Source: Schistosoma haematobium
Lineage: Eukaryota; Platyhelminthes; Trematoda; Strigeidida; Schistosomatidae
DNA length: 64,000 nt
NCBI RefSeq assembly: GCF_000699445.3
Contig: NC_067196.1
Span: forward strand, 2,170,001 to 2,234,000
Reading direction: 5' to 3'
The notes below the pieces were generated by a model. The model was not told the DNA's origin. It did no database searches and saw only the letters and a list, made by a program, of their open reading frames with translations. How positions within the stretch are numbered: position 1 is the stretch's first letter; each line of letters starts with the position of its first letter. Below, piece by piece: positions 1-63,849 of this stretch. The translations under genes were made by a program, and so were the position numbers.

Positions 1-1410
1 AAAAAACTTCGTTTAAGATGGATTTCAGAAAAAGGAAGGAGAGCTAGAAATATAGGAAGAGTAAGAGTAAGCAAAGAGGATCTCAACCGGAACGGTATGA
101 AACTATAGTCCACGTTAAATATCATCAAGTCACTACATTTTGTCTGTTTCTGTGACAAAGAAAATTTTCAGAAAAAACTCAATACAAAATGATCTTGATG
201 ATGTCATTTTCACTGAAACTTGACACTAACTGGTAGCTAATGTAAACTTTTGATAAACGATAACAAAGTAGAAAATGATACTTATTTTTTTAATGGTAAA
301 ACGTGATTAGCTAAAAAAAACTACCTGCTTCAATTTGGGCATCGAACAGTATCACAGCCCATACACAAATCAAGTGAATTATGTGGCGCACATGAACAGT
401 CACTATGAAAATGCATCTATTACGTTATATCGAAATTTTAATTTCATTATGGACGGTTATAAAATTTATGTGTTTGGTTGAAATACTGACCGCAGTCCAG
501 GCTGAAGCAGGAGATCTACTCGGGAAACTTTTCTTCTGAGAATTAGGACTAATGGATATACCAGTGAAACAAAGTTAAGATATATCGCTCCAGGATATCC
601 GTAGATAAACCAAAGTCCATACCATTATTTCTTCCCTATAGATGTTGATCCAACGTACAACGTTAATTTGGAATCAAGGTTTTTCAATTTCCTCAGATGC
701 ACCTGCAATACGTACTAGCCGGGTTTAGGCATAGAAGACTGGTCCTTCTTTCTTTTACTTTCGCAAAAACTAACCCACAATGTGAAAGAAGTAAGAAGAG
801 TTTCACGAGTGATCTCATGACAACATTTACAGATGTAATTTTACCCAACTAATAGACATCTAGAATAAACCAAATCTATTTTAAACAATCACAATGCAGT
901 AAGATACATAGGAGGTACATCGATTTACAACGATGTGTAAAATCCTCTCTTTGTCAAGGAAAAAGAAAAGATTGAGATTACAGCAATGTCTACTTTAAGT
1001 ATATGGTAAGTCGATTTGTTATAGCATTATTATCACTGATACCAGTATTATTATTTTGTTTATTATCTCACTATATTAAGGTAATGTAGATCTATGTACT
1101 TATATGCACCAAGTTCGATAATGTTTAGGATTAACAGATCAAAGTATTAACATCATCTGTTTCAAAATAAACATATTTCAAGTAGGCTAAATACGTAGTA
1201 TAGCCTATTGACAATAACCAAAACAAGAGTAATCATACTGAACAACATATCAAATAGTTTTATGACTAATATAATCATTATTGAATGAATTGACTGAATT
1301 GAAAAAGTTATATTATTTGTTTTTCTTTGAGATATTATCTAAAACAGTTAGTAAATAGAGTAGTCAGTAAGTCAGTCAGTTTGGAACGCTGTTAGAAGTA
1401 TGAGGACGAT
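1..1410. other. Intronic or 3' flank sequence, mostly featureless
   Basis: AT-rich sequence without a recognisable exon. A short plus-strand Rep-500 piece occurs at about 322-392 (match to ACCTGCTTCA and GTATCACAGCCCA blocks). The next MARK exon may be here but was not identified. Confidence 0.5.
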
Positions 1411-1563
1411 TATCACTTCCCGGTTGCTCACACCGTGGAAGGGTTCTTCTGGAGGTACCTCAAAAGGAAAATGGATTAAAGGTGGTCTTAGTGACCTGAG
1501 AGTGTGACTGCACTACCCAAAAGACAACTTGCTTGTGGTCGGTCACACACGACGTTTTTGAGG
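1411..1563 (-). mobile_element. Diverged LINE-A 5' fragment
   Basis: Aligns by eye with the 5' region of the LINE copy at 49550-49720 (blocks CACTTCCCGGTTG, CACACCGTGGAAG, GGTCGGTCACAC). It is heavily diverged and not coding. Confidence 0.65.
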
Positions 1564-1707
1564 GTAGTGGGTAGTCAGTGAAACATAGATTGAACAGTAG
1601 TATTCAAATACGATATCTTTGATGAGGCATATTTAAATATAAACACATAAGCACGAAATACATGAAATGAGAAACAATTGCTGATGATAATAATAATAAT
1701 AACTCAC

Positions 1708-53276
<51,569 letters not shown>

Positions 53277-53389
53277 CTTTGTTACTTTTCTGTGATCTGC
53301 TAAAATTAATAATATGAAATGCCTTTTGTTATTAGAGAAAAACAATAGTGATACTATAACTCACTACGATAATCAATATGTCACTTGAA

Positions 53390-54440
53390 CAAGGTGAGTT
53401 ACCTACGAACTAGAAGGACAAAACAGAGTCGAAACAACTTCGATCAAACTACAAACCTGTTAGCTTCACCAGTGTCGTAGTTAAAAGAATAATCAAAAAG
53501 ACTATAATGACATCTGTGGAAACCAACAACTTGTTAAACAGCGAACTACATGGTTTCAAGAAAAGATTATCTTGCATAACAAGCCCCGTTAAAGCGAAAT
53601 AAATGGACAAAGGCTCTACATAACAGAAAATCAGTGGATGTTATCTACGTAGACTTCAGCAAAGCATTTGATAAGGTGCCAAAAATATAAACTACTCTTG
53701 AGGCTGGAAAATTCAAGAATTGCCGGACCTCTCCTAAAGTAGATCAACGATTTCTTGGTAGGTCGTAGACAGAAAAAATGAATTTCAAATGCTCCTACTG
53801 GAAACCAGTACTTAGTGGAGTACTGCAATGCTCTGTCCTAGGTCTTTTACTTTTTATACCGTATGTAAATGAACTCCCAAATATGGTTGAGTCACCTATG
53901 CTACTATACGCTGATGTGAAAATCGAGTCAAGTAATAGGAGGCGTATATGCATGTGCACTTCAGCCAGACTTAGATGTTATGACTAGCTGATCTAAAAAA
54001 ATGGTTGGTGCCTATCAACGTGGCTAAGTATGTTTACATGCACATTGCGGATACAAATGTAAACATATATAGCACAGGGGAAGTCAGTGCCCATAATCTG
54101 GATCTTCAGATGAAAATGAGCCATGATATTAAGACCACGGTCTACTGCCTAGAGGTAGCAGCTGAGGCGTACAAAACCCCATAAGCTTTAAGACGAACGT
54201 TTACCAAGTTAGATACTAATATGTTCACTACAGTATATACAACCTTAGTGAGATCCAAACTTGAAAACTCAGTTTAGGTTGCAAGCCTCTGTTTAAAAGG
54301 TGACTCGGATATCTTGAGAAAAGTACAGACGGCGACTATCGAGTCATCGGTTCTTGAAACCAGTTACCAGAAGTGGTGTCTACCCCTTCAACTCACTAAT
54401 CCAAAAGAAAACCAGACACTCAGAAGCTTACAAGATTAGG
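53390..54440 (+). mobile_element. CR1-like LINE fragment
   Basis: RT remnants read YKPVSFTSVV, SVDVIYVDFSKAFDKVP, GVLQCSVLGLLLFIPYVNEL and LLYADVKIE. The second catalytic Asp of YADD is Val. Many stops and frameshifts. It lies just upstream of the first recognised MARK exon. Confidence 0.8.
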
Positions 54441-54730
54441 ACAAACACAGATTGTAGGTTTTCTATCCTCAATACACAAATCTGTATATTATTTCGTCAG
54501 TAAGATTCGTTTTATTAAACTATAGATACTAATTACCTTATTTGACATAAATTCCACGCACTACAGTCACATGGCATCTATACTACTGACATTAGCATAG
54601 CCAAATCAATAAAAAGTGAATTAATCATCTTGTGATGTTAAATTAATGAATACGCACTTGGACGCTAGAAACTAAAGTATCAAGCGAGTTTGAACATAAT
54701 TGTGTTGGTGTTATTTACGATATTCTATAC

Positions 54731-54830
54731 AACAATAATAATCCCTTTATTCAATACTTAGTACTGTGCACAACTGAATTTCCAGCACAAAACATTTTAA
54801 CAAGGTCCTACTTTTCGCTCACACTACAAA
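54731..54830 (+). repeat. Dispersed TTTATTCAATA repeat, copy 2
   Basis: Aligns with 20385-20480 in the same orientation. Family not recognised. Confidence 0.5.
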
Positions 54831-54839
54831 ACTTCTATA

Positions 54840-57005
54840 TGCATATAAAACAGGTAGAAAAACGTAAATAAAATGAAAAATGTGTGTTCAGGAGCTGTAG
54901 TTTTTTAATTAGCAGTCGTATGCACTAGATGAGACATTGATGTGTTTTGACCTCCGACGCGCTTCTCCCTTTACAAGAAATCCCGAACTGTGAGATACTG
55001 GTGTAACCTAGTACCTACCGGAAAAGGTTTAGATACAGTGTAAAACGTCATATAAATTAGTTAGATTCAAGTCCCCTCGTTCGCACTAAAGCAATGAAAC
55101 ATAGGGGACACAAAGACCCAATCGAGTGACCTACCTTTTCATCTTACAACTTAGTCTACCTCCTTCAACATCACAGGTTATTGAGAAGATTCTATATTCC
55201 AGGGTGGGATGTTTATGACAAATTTGGGGTGCATCAAAGTTTTAGGGCTTCATATTCTATGAAGATCCTAACAAAACACTTTGCTTTAGATTTGAACGCC
55301 TTTTTTGGCTTGCTGTATTCTAGTATTAATTATACAACAATGAAATCAATGAAGAAAAATATACCGATCGAAATACCTCTAATGATCACCATTAAATAAT
55401 TATTTCTCGAAATTCTGTGATGCTGAATCTCGATCTATCACGTTTAGAACTATATTCACTAGACTGCAGGACTTAATATTGCAGTATACACTTCAGACGT
55501 TAAAACCAGCTAACAACTAATAGCTTTTAGTCATTAGTAAGACATTGGAGTATTCAGCTATTCAACCTACTCAAGTTTAATTGATACTGTAAGTGCAGTC
55601 AGGAATTTAGTGCGTGCTTAGTGTGTTAGATTTCAAGATAGAAACAATCGGTTTATTTACAGAGAGTTACTTGACAAAACAATAAAATGTGTTCAGTGGT
55701 AGATTATATGGATGAAACGGCGCTTAAAATTACCAATAAAAAGCATCATTTTCTGACAAATTCTTCTTACTATGTTGTGGTCATATTTTATTAATGTATT
55801 CATTCAGTCTGAGATACTGAGTCATTGTGCCGAATTCTACTAAAGTTACTTCACCTTGCCTGACAAGTGAAAAAGCTTCTAGATTGTGATTAAGAATCGA
55901 CTTTTCAACGAAACTTGTAGTAACCTATCTTGTTACGCATTTAATGGGCACAAGTGATGGGTATTAGATCATTTAATGCCATGGACGTGAGCATCTCTAG
56001 AGCAGTTGGTTGGTGGCTAGCACGATACCTAGAACAATTGAATTACATATTTGAAAGCTTCCATAAAGCCTCTCCAGCTACCCACCGGTATCGCTAGCCC
56101 TAAATTAGTCGAGTGGAAATTAACGCCGAAGACACGGTAAAATACTGCTTACTGCCCAGCCGATTTTCAGTAACCGCTGCTGAAGACACAGCCAAATTGT
56201 AGAGACATAAAGGGTGAGGTGGTTATGTGAGAATAATGTTGAAGAAAAGAAAACCATAGAAGCTAGCTTTCGCAGTTCCATTTTCCTAATGACTGTCAGT
56301 GAATACGATTGTCATAAACAACTTATTAGGGATAGTAAAACTGACGATTCAATTTAAGACCTACTTTGGTCAAGCAAATCTTTTCAAAATGATTTCTCTA
56401 AGACGAATACAATAATCTGTATAGAAGTTTACGCACCTTAAGACAAGTACAAAACCAGCACCACTTACAAGACAGCCAAGGAAAGAAACGACCCTGGCTA
56501 TATCACCCGCTGGATCCCACTTCAATTAGGGATAAATCGATGCATTTCCGAAAATAAAAACGATACACCAGGTATACCAACTTGTTTGAAAAACTACTTT
56601 ACTAATGAGCTAGGATGTATCTTGTGCTTAAGTTCATGTTCCGATCATGGCAAATTGAAAAATACGTGTGCAAATTATTGCAGAAATGATTTTATACATA
56701 CCCAGAAGCTGAGTTACTGATATCCGATATCTGAGCGATCACACAAACTAAGAAACACCACATACATTCCCAACAAACAACCACATTCTACCAACCGCTC
56801 AACACTTGAAGTCAATCAAACAACCTTCAAACTCCAAAATGGCAGATTACACAGAAGTGTGCCCATTCCTTCACGTCTTTATTCATGCCAGGCCACAAAA
56901 GTCGCTCTACTATGAGCTTAATGGTTGCACAAACTCATGGATGAGAGTGTTTATGCAACGTAATAAAGACGTTGCGTCCCATAAGTAAAAAGGCCTGAAG
57001 AACAA
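54840..57005. other. Unassigned 2.2 kb
   Basis: Mixed composition, less AT-rich than the introns, with decayed frames but no motif I can name. Upstream MARK exons or decayed retroelements could be here. Confidence 0.4.
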
Positions 57006-57009
57006 ACAA

Positions 57010-57397
57010 AAGTAAAAGAATAAACGGGAAATTGTTTCAGTTTCGAAAGGATAGGAGGCCTGTGCTAGCTCGGATAATGGTGGTCTCTCAGTTGATCCAA
57101 CCTTCTTTTGAAAGCACCGACAAATGGAGCTTCACTAACAATCGTTGATGATTCGATGAGAAAGGCGGTAGTCAGCTGATAGGTAATTTGTCCTGGTCTT
57201 GTGAACAAATTCAGTGTCCTCTTGAACTTTCTGTTTTGGAAGACAAGAAAAATAAGAGCATATCAGACGCAATTCATCACCAAATAGCCTAAAAACCGTT
57301 AATAAATCGCGTCTGGGTCTTCTATAGGACAATGGAGATAGGTTGCGTTTGGTCAGTTGAGCATCATACGGGAGCTTTGCTATTCTGGGAATTAGTT
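57010..57397 (-). mobile_element. CR1-like 3' ORF end, target of the LTR element
   Basis: The minus strand encodes IPRIAKLPYDAQLTKRNLSP, LSYRRPRRDLLTVFRLFGDE and THKTR-like NYLSADYRLSHRIINDC. This is the conserved tail of CR1-type ORFs. The LTR retrotransposon begins at the next base, interrupting it. Confidence 0.7.
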
Positions 57398-57720
57398 TGT
57401 AGCGGTAAATAAATCCCCAAAATAAATAGCTCTGTAAGTTTTCGACATTGGATGCTGACCACATTACTTTTAATGCACTCACCTAGCTGAAGGCGATCGG
57501 TCATGCATCCGCGAAAGATCACGAGTGCGAACGTCGTGTTCAACACTCCCTGCATTGGCTATCCAGATTAGATCAGACGATCCTCGATATAATGATAGCC
57601 TATCGAATGTATCTTCGAACCGCCTCTCTTCTATCTTTTGATTTCATTAGGTGGGTACGGTTCATATTAGGTGTTACTGGCCAAGGCATTGTCAAACTCC
57701 GAATACCTGTGGCATCTTCA
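57398..57720 (+). repeat. 5' LTR (TGT...TCA)
   Basis: 323 bp, starting TGTAGCGGTAAATAAATCCC and ending GGCATCTTCA. The 3' copy at 60898-61169 is the same over about 248 bp apart from one extra A. Confidence 0.92.
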
Positions 57721-57721
57721 T

Positions 57722-57740
57722 TGGTGAGCCTAACGTGATC
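57722..57740 (+). other. Primer-binding site, tRNA-Trp type
   Basis: TGGTGAGCCTAACGTGATC is complementary to the tRNA-Trp 3' end with about three mismatches. It lies one base after the LTR, as in CsRn1-clade elements. Confidence 0.8.
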
Positions 57741-57891
57741 TGGTAAACCAAATTACAAACTGTGAGTCTGTTCCTTTTTGGGATTCTATATATCATTGCC
57801 TTATTTTAATTTTTTGTACATTGTGATATTTTTTCATGTTTTTGGATATATATATATTTCCCTCGTTCGTTCTCGTACTTCATATTTCACC

Positions 57892-58300
57892 ATGACTGAA
57901 CAGACACCCAAAGTACTTAGGCTTAAGACTATGTCCCCACCTTCGTTTCAACTGATGCCCTTCTGTCCAGATAACATCAAATCGTGGTTTTGCTACGCAG
58001 AAGTTGACGTGATCGACACACGTGCACAATTATTCGCAGTAGTCAAGGCACTGCATTTTAGAAATCACCAAATCTTCTAATACCGAGATTTTTTCAGTCA
58101 AAGAAAAGCCTCAAGCGGCCCAGAATGACATAACCGAGTTATGTCATACACTTACGCGGTATCTTAATTTTCGTAACGACCGTAAACGGTCACACACTCC
58201 TCGAAGAAGCACTTCACGTAAGCGATCTGTCTCTAAACCACGAGATACTAATAACCCCGACTGGTGCTGGAATCATAACCAGTATGAAAATTCTTCCGGA
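57892..58300 (+). pseudogene. Gag remnant with CHCC knuckle
   Basis: The N-terminus is PPSFQLMPFCPDNIKSWFCY. The capsid middle is missing; the frame shifts at about 58080 to EKPQAAQNDITELCHTLTRY. A CX2HX9CX3C knuckle follows (CWNHNQYENSSGNCRKPC, about 58263-58316). That CHCC box is characteristic of the CsRn1/Boudicca group. Confidence 0.8.
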
Positions 58301-58302
58301 AA

Positions 58303-60658
58303 TTGCAGAAAACCATGCGATTTCTTCAACCTAAAACACACGGACACGAAAAAAAACTCGGGAAACTTCCAAGCCGGCACGCGTTAACGGCAACCGTAGC
58401 CGGCGAACATAGCCGTCTGTTAAAAGTCACAGATGTGATGACGAGAGTTCGCTACCTCGTCGACACTGGCGCAGAAGTTAGCGTTACCTCAGCAAACTCT
58501 AACGACCGGCTTCACGAATCGGTTCCAAACTTACAGGCGGCAAACGGGAAGCCTATCGCTACGTATGGCAAAAGGTACGTTTACCTTAACGTGAGTTTAC
58601 GCAAACCCATTCACTGGATCTTCGTTGTTGCAGATGTTTCTATGCCAGTCATTGATATGGACCTTCTACAGCACCATAATCTGATCATCGATAGGTGCAA
58701 ACGGAAGCTAGTAGACGGAAACACTAATCTATCTGTTCGCGTAACTTCTTTTGCTGGTTGCAGATTATCTCCAGTCACAATTAAGCATACAATAGACCCA
58801 TTTTATCAACCACTACTCGATAAGTATCCTGGGATACATCAAACGCAACGAAGTCGCCGTGTGTAACCAGCAACGTTACACACCACATCACGATTACAGG
58901 ACCACCTGTGTTCTCCAAAGCACGCCGACTAGCCCCTGAAAAGCTAAGGTTAGCGAAAAACGAGTTCGATCACATGATAGACTTAGGAATCATACGGCCG
59001 TCAAATAGCCCATATGCATCTCCGTTGCACATGGTCCCTAAAAAGGATAGCAACGATTGGCATCCAACTGGCGACTATCGGCGACTGAATGCGAAAACCA
59101 TTCCCGATCGTTACCCGTTGCCTCACATTCACGATTTGACAGCTACCTTGAAAGGTACAACTGTCTTTTCAAAAATCGACTTGGTCAAAGCGTGAAACCA
59201 AATCCCTATGGATACTGACGATATTCCGAAAACAGCTATCATAACTCCCTTCGGACTCTATGAATTTTTGCGAATGCCTTTCGGTTTAAGAAACACTGCC
59301 CATACCCGACAAAGGTTCATAGACGACGTTTTTCGAGGTCTCAGCTTCGTACATGCGTATGTTGATGACTGCTTAATAGCAAGTCCGGACAGAGAATCGC
59401 ATCTCAAACATCTGGATCTTGTTTTCGACCGACTACAAAACATGGCATTACTGTAAACATTCAGAAATGTCAAATCGGAACCGACTCATTAGACTTCCTA
59501 GGACACACTATCGATGCTCAAGGTATCCGACCCCTTAGGACCAAAGTGGCGGCCATTCTGGATTACCCAGAACCGACCACGATCAAGTGACTACGAACGT
59601 TTAACAGCCTTGTAAGTTTCTACAGATGATTCATACCGAAATGCGTGTTACTCATGAAACCCCTTTCCGACCAACTTCGTGGAAAGGCAAAATCCATTAA
59701 GTTGGAGGACACTGCACGAAAAGCATTCTCCACAATTAAGGAACTTATCGCGAAAGCAACAATGCTCGCACATCAAGACACTAAAGCGCCCATTACTATC
59801 GTATTAGACGCATCCGACTCAGCAATCGGAGGAGTCTTACAACAATAGGTCAACCACTCCTGGCAACATTGGCATTTCTCTCTAGACGGTTGTTAGATAC
59901 TGAATCGTGGTACAGCACATCCGGTAGGGAACTCCTAGTTATGTATTGTGCTGTAAGGTTTTTTCAACATTATATCGAAGGCCGTGAACTCACTCTTTTT
60001 ACTGACCATGAACCGCTTACTTTCTCGTTAAGCTCCTCTTCAGACAAGTACTCACCTCGTGAGTCTCGACAACTGGACTACATTTCGCAGTTTATTTCGG
60101 ATATTCAACACATTTCTGTAACAAACAATGTAGTCGCAGACGCTTTGTTTCGCATAACTTCTTTGAACAGTTTCCAAGGAATCGACCTTCTGAAACTCGT
60201 CCAGCTTCAAGTAGAAGACACTGGTCTTCAACACGAGTTATCGTCTACAACCCTCAAGCTACGCATCAAACAGATGGGAACAGGTGTGGAAACCTTACTT
60301 TGTGACACATCTACAGGTAGGGATCGTCCAATCGTTCCGAAACGTGATCGACTCAACGTCTTCAATACGTTGCACAAACTTTCTCGTCTTACTAGGTGTC
60401 TGCAATGCAGTGAAAACTGGCATTGGATACACTGCGGCTCAACTCGTTTATGGAACGACACTTCGACTTCCAGGAGAATTCGTGCGTCCTTCATGCTCTT
60501 CAACGAACATGGATCTAACCTCCTACACGAACAGGCTTACAAAGGCAATACGTTCGGTTAAACCTGTTCCCACTCGACCTCGATCAACTGATGTTTTCGT
60601 CCAACCTGACTTACAATATAGTACACACGTCTTCGTACGTCGAGACTCGCATCGATGA
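58303..60658 (+). pseudogene. Pol remnant: protease, RT, RNase H, truncated integrase
   Basis: Protease YLVDTGAEVSVTSANS (58303-58866). RT from [12 protein letters not shown], with SKIDLVKA followed by a stop (59193-59195), FGLYEFLRMPFGLRNTA, and YVDD intact (59208-59456). RNase H includes IVLDASDSAIGGVLQQ and FTDHEPLTFSLSSSS (59869 onward). The integrase N-terminus starts (LNVFNTLHKLSR) but jumps to the C-terminal part GYTAAQLVYGTTLRLPGEF; the catalytic core is gone. At least four frame changes or stops. Non-functional. Confidence 0.88.
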
Positions 60659-60883
60659 CCTCTTGACTATTGCACGATAAAAAGAAGGATGGGGTTTAAG
60701 AGGGACCAAAAATTTTCATTGCACATTATTTTCTTATATTGTATATCACGGTCCCTTATAGTAAGGAAAGACGACCAGACGCTGCTTAATCTAGCGAGCT
60801 ATCAGAAGAGTGTTTACCAACGACAAAAGTCGTTGGGTTTAAACTTCCGGCTGTCCACGGCTTAGGGTCATTACTACCCCAGT

Positions 60884-60897
60884 AAGGGGGAGTGATC
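60884..60897 (+). other. Polypurine tract
   Basis: AAGGGGGAGTGATC immediately before the 3' LTR, the expected second-strand primer position. Confidence 0.75.
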
Positions 60898-61169
60898 AGT
60901 AGCGGTAAATAAATCCCCAAAAATAAATAGCTCTGTAAGTTTTCGACATTGGATGCTGACCACATTACTTTTAATGCACTCACCTAGCTGAAGGCGATCG
61001 GTCATGCATCCGCGAAAGATCACGAGTGCGAACGTCGTGTTCAACACTCCCTGCATTGGCTATCCAGATTAGATCAGACGATCCTCGATATAATGATAGC
61101 CTATCGAATGTATCTTCGAACCGCCTCTCTTCTATCTTTTGATTTCACTTGGTGGGTAAGATTCATATG
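60898..61169 (+). repeat. 3' LTR, truncated
   Basis: Starts AGTAGCGG (first T mutated to A). Identity with the 5' LTR ends near TTCATAT; the last ~51 bp are missing or replaced. No target-site duplication can be checked as a result. Confidence 0.88.
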
Positions 61170-61174
61170 ACTCC

Positions 61175-62680
61175 GCTGCCTGTATAAAACAATTAGGTAC
61201 GAAAATGTACTACACAATTATAACTGATGGTTGTTTAGTCCCATGTAGGTGTTTGGCTTCCAGAATGGACTGACAGTCTAGGAGGAAGAAGAAAACGGTG
61301 TAGATATCTTGTGTACGAAAATGTTTGAAAATGTATGTGTGTGAATGTGTCAATTTGCCAGAAGTTGGACTCCTCACCAAACTTGATCTCTTGTATGAAC
61401 TTGAGTTTGTGATGACCACCTTTTATAACCGGGTTCTTGGCTGCGGGTGCATGGGAGTACTCTTCGAGCAGGACATACAGTCAAATAGAAAAAGAAAATT
61501 ACAAAGAGTAAGAGGATCGAACAGGTTTTTTTATGTCAGTGACCATTTGATGGCTTGATGTAGGTAAGCATATTATATTGAAGCTAAATCTCCTCAAGTC
61601 AACTGGGTAACGTGTTGGTCTGCAATTTACAAGTGTGAGAGTTCTATTGGTCATGAACATAATTAATAACTGATAATTGTAAGGAAATACTACAGTCACA
61701 AGCACTATAGACCGGTGTGGTTTATTGGTTAATTTTGTGGTCTAGCATTCAGGAGGGCAGAGGTTAGAGTGCATATGAGGTAGGCGTTTTCGCTCACGCA
61801 ACTTAAATCCATACGATGATTGCTGACTGCAAGTTGCTCAGACATGAAGAAACATAACAATAAAAAGACAGACTAGTATGCCAAAGTGCTCTGACAAGCC
61901 ATAGTGGATCACCGTGTTAGCTGCATAAAGTATGAACAATACAAGTGTTTTCGATCCAGGTAATCATTAATCAAATGAAAAAGCCACATGTGTGGTAGGT
62001 TTCAGTTCCACGACAAACTAAGTTCTTCGACATTCATTATGAGATCATAAAAAATATAATGCAAATAAGAAATGAGGAAATATGTGAATATATGAGTTAT
62101 AATTTTTTGACATATACTTAGTTGTTTGAGGTCAACTCTGAACTTATCAACCTAAGTTGTTACAGTCTGGTCAGCAATAAATGTTGATATATGTTGAACA
62201 GTAAACAATTGTGGAAGACGTCATAAGTTGAAAAATGATCCTCCGAAGTGGACTCCATTGTCAGTATCATCTGGAGCCTGACTGAAAATTCATGCAAACT
62301 ACTGTAGTTGATCTGTACACAAATAATATGCACTTGTAGTTATTGATTCTTTTTCAAAGTGACCCGAAATTGTTTCACGACCACCGAATTCTGAATTCAC
62401 AATCAAAGCATGAGGAAAGGATGTTAGTCAGGAGGTTGTTCCTTTGGTAATAAAGACTGGTGAGTACTTGTCTGAAGATGAGCTTAAGGAGAAGATAAGA
62501 GGTTTGTGATTGTTGAGAACAGTGAATTCACTGCATTCAACAGTGTTTATAGTGCCGTACAGCACAAGGCATGACTAGGAGTTCACCACTGCTATATATC
62601 AACTCGGAGTCTAACAATCGTCTCGAGAAGAATGTCAAATATTGCCACGGGTGGTTAACCTATTTTCATAAAACTCCTCC
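61175..62680. other. Unassigned stretch
   Basis: No recognised gene. Short frames near 61325 and 61499 overlap on opposite strands and have no support. Confidence 0.4.
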
Positions 62681-62684
62681 GATT

Positions 62685-62940
62685 GTTCAGTCTGCAGCGT
62701 CTACGGCGATACCAAAGAGTGCTCCAGTGTCCTGGTGTGCGAGCATGCTTGCGTTGGCGATAAGTTCATCAAATGTGGAGAATGCTTTTCGCCCGGTATC
62801 GTCCACATTGATAGACTTCGCATTTTCACGAAGTTGATCCGTGAATAATCTCATGAGAGACGCAGGATTCGGTATGAACTGTAAATGGAAACTTACACGG
62901 AATCTGAGCGTACGCAATCGCTCAACTTTGGTAGGTTCTG
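62685..62940 (-). mobile_element. Fragment of a second gypsy-type pol
   Basis: The minus strand reads HLQFIPNPASLMRLFTDQLR, KSINVDDTGRKAFSTFDELI and ASMLAHQDTGALFGIAVDAA. This is homologous to the RT-RNase H junction of the element at 57398-61169 (59580-59840) but clearly diverged. Confidence 0.8.
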
Positions 62941-63549
62941 AGTAATGCAGAATGAGAAATTGACCAATTGTTAACGAAGTCTTGGATTATGAAGTGATCA
63001 ATCATTGACACAAACACTCTAGTGTGTTCGATTTGCGAATATGTCATCTTATTTAGAAATGCTACGGCACGACTGTCACTAATTCATTCAATCTTCACAT
63101 TTTCTCATTCCTAATTGAGTATCGGCTGAACCCTCTAGAACTAATTCATAACACCTCATTACAACAGTATGCTACCCAGCTCTCACCAAACAGTGAAATA
63201 ACGAAGGAGTGAGGTGTCTTATCATATGTTAATGCGGTATTACGACAGTTCAGTTTCAAACAAAGAACGTTGTCAATCTCGAGTGATATTTTCCAGTGGT
63301 GAGACTTGAATAAATTGGATATTCACAACGGACTCATCGTTGATTGCTATTGCCACATAATCACCTATACGCGAGACTGTAAATCTGCAAGTTCATTGTT
63401 GTAAACCCTTGTAAAACTAATCAGTTTTTATTGAATGCAAACACTCACATAAACACAAAAACCACATTTTATATTCTATCAACAAACATTCACCAGTTAC
63501 TACGTAATCCATCATGAAAATGGTGTGTCCTTCCATACAAACATTACAA

Positions 63550-63588
63550 TTTATTGAAATAACAATCAAAATACAAAACGTTTTTATT
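63550..63588 (-). promoter_or_regulatory. Candidate poly(A) signals of the membrane-protein exon
   Basis: Two AATAAA hexamers on the minus strand (63588-63583 and 63555-63550) lie 64 to 102 nt past the TGA at 63652. Their spacing is suitable for a short 3' UTR. AATAAA is common by chance in this AT-rich sequence. Confidence 0.3.
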
Positions 63589-63651
63589 AAATTACAAAAT
63601 GAAAATGACAAAGTAAGCATGATAAATCAAGTGATAAGATGCTTGTGAGAA

Positions 63652-63849
63652 TCATGGATTACTCTTCGTTTCTCTGCATAACACTAACCATATGAAACAG
63701 CCAATGCATGCAACAATGAACGAGATGACTATTGGTAGGACAATGTACAAGTAATTGAGTGATTTTCCATGTTCGGTGACTTCAGTCATTTCTGTAGGCC
63801 CAGTCTGAAGAAGTGTTGTGTCACTCAAAATATTGTCAGTCGAGCTATT
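63652..63849 (-). CDS. Putative terminal exon of a small single-pass membrane protein
   Basis: After a strong acceptor (TATCTCTCTTCAG, exon start 63849) the frame is open for 65 codons to TGA. It starts NSSTDN, has a Thr-rich segment, then a hydrophobic stretch of about 24 residues (YIVLPIVISFIVACIGCFIW and onward) and a short tail ending CRETKSNP. This looks like a type I membrane protein ending just inside the cell. A GTAAGT donor at 63954 suggests a 105 bp intron upstream. AATAAA signals follow within about 100 nt. I do not recognise the family. A schistosome micro-exon-type secreted or membrane protein is one possibility, unproven. Confidence 0.45.
   Translation of the reverse strand, partial: NSSTDNILSDTTLLQTGPTEMTEVTEHGKSLNYLYIVLPIVISFIVACIGCFIWLVLCRETKSNP

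Larger units (their letters stand above)
57398..61169 (+). mobile_element. CsRn1/Boudicca-type LTR retrotransposon, defective
   Basis: 5' LTR, tRNA-Trp primer site, gag remnant, protease-RT-RNase H, an integrase largely deleted, purine tract and a 3' LTR lacking about 51 bp. Total about 3.8 kb, shorter than a complete element of this clade. The clade is identified from the PBS, the CHCC knuckle and the Pol motifs. Confidence 0.9.

Noticed and set aside
1..110. Open frame at the left edge (LRLRWISEKGRR) as a MARK exon
   Set aside because: It is on the wrong strand and resembles a decayed element rather than kinase spacer.
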